From assembly GCA_028023455.1 (NCBI GenBank), contig JAQFVV010006843.1:238040-302039 (forward strand): DNA of 64,000 nucleotides. Direction: 5' to 3'. Below are positions 58,777-64,000 of this stretch, in pieces (within the stretch, counting starts at the first letter, position 1; each line of letters begins with the position of its first letter). The notes under the pieces are model-generated. The model made no database searches and was not told the DNA's origin. It saw only the letters and a list, made by a program, of their open reading frames with translations. Source of the stretch: Epiperipatus broadwayi. Lineage: Eukaryota > Onychophora > Udeonychophora > Euonychophora > Peripatidae. The translations under genes and the position numbers were made by a program.

Positions 58777-61074
58777 TATACTGGTTAACCTTTACTCCGT
58801 TAATATGAGCATGTTCATAAACCGAACATGAGGGAAAATATGGCGACATGCCGGAGTAAGAAGAAATTCAAAACATTACTGTAACCGTGTTACGGACACA
58901 GAAGATACTTATGGAAATGTTGACTCTTACATACCTTTGGGGGATGACACTAAATCAATCCCTTGCACCACTCCAAGAAGGAAATTTAACTCTTCTCCTG
59001 AAAGGATATGCAAGTTCAAATGATATTAGGGCATGTGTGCCAATAAATAATTATTCATAAAAAAATAATAAATAAGTATCCTCATGAAAATAAAGATTTA
59101 AGACCCAGTAAGATGATTTCCCATTTGCTAGCTCAGTGTACTCTTTTCTCAGTTAAAGAATGGGGATCGGAAAACTCGCATAATTAACTAATATGGGGTT
59201 AGAGAAAGTAAATGACAAAGGTAATAAAGAAAAATTATGGCAGTAGTCACTTTAGAATTATAATATAAATATTTTATTAACCCATTACCCATACCATTTA
59301 TAATATGAATACATTCCCAGATCGATTAGATATATGAAACAAATGTTACACTACATAAATCCTATTAATACAACAAAATCATAATCATAAAGAAATACTT
59401 AATAAAGCAATAATTAAATTAAGTAAAGGAAAATTTCTTTCTTAATAGGAAAATAAATCAAATAATTATACCTGAGAGATAGTGATCTGTGGATTATAAG
59501 TAAACTCACACACATGAATTACGCAAGTAAGGAAAAATTAACAAGTTATATCCAGGTGTGTTTATGTACATGTGTACATGAGATATATATTTATGAAATG
59601 GGTATTAAATTTAAAATAAAATAAACACAAAAAAAATAGTGTACCTGATATAATCTATGAGCTTCACTCTTGTATGGGTTTTGAGTGGGCTATACGTTCA
59701 TCTACTGCGGCAAGGGCTGGATTTGACTATGTTATAAGTTCAAAGAATTGATCATCATCACCTTGGTGCTTGAATCTTGGGGTTTACATTTTGTTGGGAT
59801 GGCAGGAGCGGAGCTGGACAGACATGCTGAAGTCGCCTTCTATTCCATGATCATTTTATCTGCAAGTGAATGCTTGATTGGCATCTTCTATTTGGAGAAC
59901 GGATATTCAACAGGATATTAACGATATCAATCGTCCTTTATTGGTTTAAGGATCATAGGTTAACTGCAGGCTTCAATGGTGTGTTGTAGTTATGCTTCCA
60001 TCAGAATCAACTGACTGGTTAACTGCTAGGTTATTTCAATGATGGCAAGGTATTAGAATCAGCATGATTACAACAGTTGCATGACTTCGCATTTTTCAGA
60101 ATAGCATTAGCTTCCCAATAAGATTTGCAAATGTGAACTGCTCTCTTTGACAAGAAAAAGTTAGACTGCCTTCTTTTTAAAGCAAAGGTGAACTGCCTTC
60201 TTTGAAAATCAAAAGTCAACTGTCCCTCGCAATTTGCAGAACAGATATCCCACTTCCATACAATCTCAATTCAGGTATACCCTCCCTGACACAAAAATTA
60301 ATCAAATCTCCTTGAATTGGTTTTACTAATTGTTTTAAGAATTTTATTTCCAATTAGTTTTTTCTTATTTTTTTTTTATATCTCCATTCAGATCACAATG
60401 AAATGATAACATCATTTTACTCTTGATTAATTTCATTATCAGAATCGAAGTTTTTTTCTGTTTTAATTAAAAGATTGTTTCATATAACTTGAACATTCCT
60501 CTCTCCGCGCATTATCGCAAGTCTAATTAAACTCTTTTGTCCTGTTAAAATTATTTTAGCGTTGACAGGAAGTCACAATGACTTTAGGCTTTTTTTAAAT
60601 TTAAGACAATGACTTGCTCAAATGCAACTGAAGAGAAAATGACCATTAAAACCTCGATTTTGAAATTATTCTTAAATATTTTTAATCAACAGTAATATTT
60701 AAAATTTTCCTTTTTACATTTTTGTAAACCCTCAAAAAATATAAATAGAGAATAACAATTTGTTAAATAAAAGCTGTTTCTTCAACAAACAAAAATATTT
60801 AAAATTATACATACACTTTGGAGTTATCTTTTTCTTTAAAAAAAAAACAAAAAAAACCAAAAATCAAAATTGCAAATACATATTTAAACATCGGCTTTAA
60901 ACATATGTGTGTGTGAGTTTATACTATAGCCACAGTTCTCTCTCTTAATTTATAACAAAGTTTAATTATATAAGTAGTATACCCACCCCCTATTTAATGG
61001 CTTTTTATGTATTTTCAACCATTAATTTATTTGACCTTAACTTGTGCTTGGCCACATCAAACGTGCCTATCACA
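58777..61074 (-). mobile_element. LTR 3 (right LTR, 2298 bp; 5' LTR in element orientation)
   Basis: Its first ~400 bp are nearly identical to LTR 2; the rest shows many substitutions relative to LTRs 1 and 2 (for example ACAGACATGCTGAAGTCGCC near 59817 and TATTTAAACATCGGCTTTAA near 60881). It ends CACA at 61074, and the next four bases ATAA repeat the left flank, a candidate 4-bp target duplication for the whole 13.8-kb locus. Confidence 0.92.
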
Positions 61075-62177
61075 ATAAAAAGTTTGGAACTGGAGAGTAT
61101 GTCTTTCTGTCCTGACTTAATTCTACACATTACCTATAATGCTAATAAATTGCAATCATAATTGTAATAATGTAAAAAAATATAATCATTAGTAAAGTAA
61201 AATATTGTTATAATGCTATTATTTATTCATATTAAGATGAAGTTGTAAAAACAAAAGATTTATTTTCTATATATATATATTTAATATTTTCAATTAGCTT
61301 GCATTTAATTATAAAATTTTAAACTTATATTGTAATCTTCTCAAATCCATAGTAAAAGTAAAAATATTGAGTTACACATTGATTCAAAATGTTTACATAA
61401 TCACTATTTCTTTGCAAGAATGTCCTAACAAAAATAATATTTAATAACCTAATTATATATAAATAAAAGGCATAAACAACATTTAAAAAAAAAAGGCTAT
61501 ACATTTATTATAACTGACCGTGTTAGCGAACATCAAGGCCATGTTTATTTGTGATTTGGTAATCCGGGGGTGAGGGATGAAGATATGTACGTTCATAAAA
61601 TTAGGATCAGCTGATTATAAAAGAAAATAATAAATATTATATCGGTATATCTCTGGGATATATCTGTATCTATACTAAACAGTATAAAATATGTGAGTTT
61701 TGTTTTATTTTTTCACAAAAGTGTTTGTAATTGTATATGCCAGATAATTTACAAATATTTATATACTGTAAGCTCAAAATTAAAAAAAGAATTGTATGGG
61801 TTTGTACTGCAAATGCAAAATTATATAACCGAGAAAGATTCAATATCGTTTCGTTATTCAGTTTTCCACTTAATTAAATAATATAAATAATGTAAAATTG
61901 ATTCTTTGCTAATCATATTTATTTAAAATGTAGAAAAGTAATTCAAGAAGAAATGATAGTTTATTGATCTATAAACAAAGAAAATCAAGTATTAAATGCA
62001 AAGATTTTAAATGTATAGTGAGTTTATGTTTTCAAAAATACATATTTTAGAATGAATTGTAAAAATATTTTGTTGAATATCGTCACAAAAATTTCTATAA
62101 AAATATTTTGTTTACTAACTTATGCGACTATATCTTAATTATAGTTATCTCTATTACTTCTCAATGTAATTTTGCAG
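61075..62177. other. End of the 26-kb intron C-D
   Basis: AT-rich, with an (AT)n run near 61269. The acceptor TTTTGCAG ends at 62177. No gene. Confidence 0.6.
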
Positions 62178-62400
62178 AGTCGTTGCCAATTTTTTGGGTT
62201 GGCAATTTATTCTCACCACCGTAACTTTAATGCCTGAAGACTACTGGGAAGCAATTCAAAAATTAAAAAAAATATTACTTGGAGTAAGTTCAAATGCCGA
62301 ACACTGGCGGACATGTGTTGATTTTGTTAACGAAATTCTACCTGAAGCTACTGGTAAACTGTATGTGGACTCTTTCTTTGACGCAGAAACCAAAAAAGCA
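62178..62400 (+). CDS. M13 zinc metallopeptidase, exon D
   Basis: 223 bp. The first base completes an Arg codon with exon C, then VVANFLGWQFILTTVTLM, HWRTCVDFVNEILPEATGKL and YVDSFFDAETKKA follow. This is the most recognisable stretch: VANY.WR, W+.C..yVN..lP.A.G.LYV and F....K are signature text of the M13 N-terminal domain, including the conserved Cys of the WRTC motif. The donor is GCA|GTAATT at 62401, phase 0. The catalytic HExxH, NAYY-type and ExxxD motifs should be encoded by later exons beyond 64000. Which member (neprilysin-like or ECE-like) cannot be told from this part. Confidence 0.93.
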
Positions 62401-62893
62401 GTAATTATATAATTTTTATTATATATATATTGGTTGTGTTTCTTCATTGTTATCTTATACAACTTTTATTACATATTTATTTTGTTTGTATTTATTCATT
62501 GCTATGTTAAGTTTATACATAAGTTTGATGCATGTAAATAATATTGTAATAATTATATATATATATGTGTGTGTGGTATGAATGTGTGCGCGCGTGTGAA
62601 TGCGTGCGTGTGTGAATATTGAAATGATAATGGAAAATTTTTTTGCATTTGATGTAACAAGGCTAACAAGCATTTAATAACTGGTTTTTAGTCAGCCAAT
62701 TTAAAGTAAAGATGCTTCCACTTGTAATTAATATATCACCTTGCATACTAGTTTTTTAATTGGTAGTTTGCCCGGTTACATCGCATACCTTTTATCAGAA
62801 AATATTGCCCATCACTTCAAAGTATCGCATATATAAATGTTAAGTAATGAGAAACAATTATAGATCCATGATTTTTTTTTAATTTGTAATAAA
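62401..62893. other. Intron downstream of exon D
   Basis: Contains GT/GC-alternating microsatellite at about 62566-62615. No gene. Confidence 0.55.
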
Positions 62894-63317
62894 CAATCAT
62901 TACCATCATTCTCATGTGTTATCAGTCCATTAGTGGATCAAGGTCTCTCCAAGTTCAATCCAGTTTTTCTAATCTTTAACTTCTTCACATTGCCTCAGCA
63001 ATATTTTCTTATTCTATCCATCCATCTCATATGTGGTTTCTATCTAGATCTTTTACAATCACTTGAAATCCAATTTAAGATTTCAACTCTCCATCTATTA
63101 TCATCTCTTTTAAAAGTATATCCAGACCGATTACACTTCAGACTGAAATTCTTTCAGTTTATTCTCTCATTCATGTATTTTGTTTTCGGACTCTTATTAT
63201 TATTTCTAATATACATTTCTCCATACGCTATTGAGTAGTCTGAAGTCTTTAATGTTGCTCTTCTGTTTAGTATTAAAGTCTCAGAGCCATAAATAAGAAC
63301 TGGTTTATATATATATA

Positions 63318-63355
<38 letters not shown>

Positions 63356-64000
63356 AAAAACTATTCTTTTCAAACAAATGGTCATATTTCTTTTTAATAT
63401 TAAGTTATTTCTACCAAAAGCACTCCATTCAAGTCTAATTTTCTGATTAATTTTAATCATTATGTTTTCATTTGTAGTAATTATCTGACCATTAATTTTT
63501 TTCTAACTCATTATTATCAATATTTACTTTCTTTTTTTTGAGAAAATTCATTAAACATTTCTTTAGCATCTATCTTTAGTCTGACCTTTTTACTTTCATC
63601 TAATAACTGTTGTAAACTTTTCTGAAACTCTGAAACATTATTTAAAAAATAATTAGCTCATTTTCAAAATCTGATTGCTTAAATAATCTTTTACTTCCTT
63701 AGTTTCCTATTTTAATTCACAAAATATTTCATGCACAACTAGTGTAAAAAGTTTTGAATATATGGAGTTACTCTGTCATACAACCTTATGAATGTTAGTT
63801 TTTCGTTTATCATTTTGTAATCTAATAATTTCTGCTGCTTTTTTATAAATATTCTTAAAACTATGACAATATCCTAAGTCTATATCTTGATGAAACTATA
63901 CTTTAATCTTTTAAGAAATGTTTAGAGAATCAAATGCCTTTTGAAAATCTACATATTTAACGCATGATGACAACTCATGTTGTACTGGTCCTTTCTATAA
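62894..64000 (-). mobile_element. RTE-type LINE, minus strand, decayed, cut by window edge
   Basis: The plus-strand sequence from AATCATTACCATCATTCTCA and GGTCTCTCCAAGTTCAATCC mirrors the 3' end of the LINE at 46.3-46.4 kb. Continuing, it encodes on the minus strand diverged pieces of the C-terminal and RT regions (a YGSETL-type segment near 63290-63260 and an RT motif A region near the window edge). An (AT)n tract at 63307-63352 interrupts it. Frames are heavily broken. The rest lies beyond 64000. Confidence 0.8.

Overview
This is an AT-rich window of animal nuclear DNA. It holds part of one host gene, spread over very large introns that are filled with transposable elements. The eukaryotic signs are GT-AG introns, LINEs, Penelope-like elements, an LTR element, tRNA-like pseudogenes and abundant AT, CTAT and AAT microsatellites. 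The mix (Penelope-like elements, RTE-type LINEs, tetranucleotide arrays, a degenerate telomere-like array) fits an invertebrate. A mollusc or other lophotrochozoan is only a guess, because nothing seen fixes the phylum. No bacterial operon, phage or CRISPR array is present.

Host gene. Four + strand exons (19902-20087, 20307-20396, 35994-36124, 62178-62400) join in consistent phase. They encode about 210 consecutive residues of the N-terminal domain of an M13 (neprilysin/endothelin-converting-enzyme type) zinc metallopeptidase. The introns are 219 bp, 15.6 kb and 26.05 kb. The membrane anchor and the catalytic HExxH exons lie outside the window. Nearly everything else is intronic or lies in the intron upstream of 19902.

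Layout. 0.2-1.4 kb: degenerate tandem repeat. 2.0 kb: hairpin repeat. 4.85-6.97 kb: decayed Penelope-like element (family B), split by an insertion. 12.5-13.2 kb: near-perfect palindrome made from the family B 3' end. 13.7-14.5 kb: a second family B fold-back. 14.58-19.64 kb: Penelope-like family A array with an intact 790-codon RT/GIY-YIG ORF, a tandem partial copy and an inverted partial copy. The fold-back and the array together sit between 28-bp direct repeats. 20.5-22.2 kb: broken LINE on the minus strand. 24.6-25.9 kb: island with telomere-like and 49-bp repeats. 29.1 and 35.8 kb: tRNA-like pseudogenes. 31.5-34.6 kb: SINE-like sequences and tandem repeats. 36.55-37.94 kb: non-autonomous DNA transposon with 28-bp inverted ends. 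38.7 and 46.6 kb: further fold-back repeats. 43.4-46.4 kb: RTE-type LINE. 47.24-61.07 kb: one LTR-retrotransposon locus in LTR-internal-LTR-internal-LTR form, on the minus strand, with gag-like but no pol sequence. 62.9-64.0 kb: second RTE-type LINE, minus strand, cut by the window edge.

Two points stand out. The three-LTR locus records its own history: the middle LTR is a mosaic, right-LTR-like at its low-coordinate end and left-LTR-like after that, as unequal crossing-over between LTRs predicts. Penelope-type ends also recur as inverted pairs with little or no coding sequence, which suggests a fold-back mode of spread or decay.
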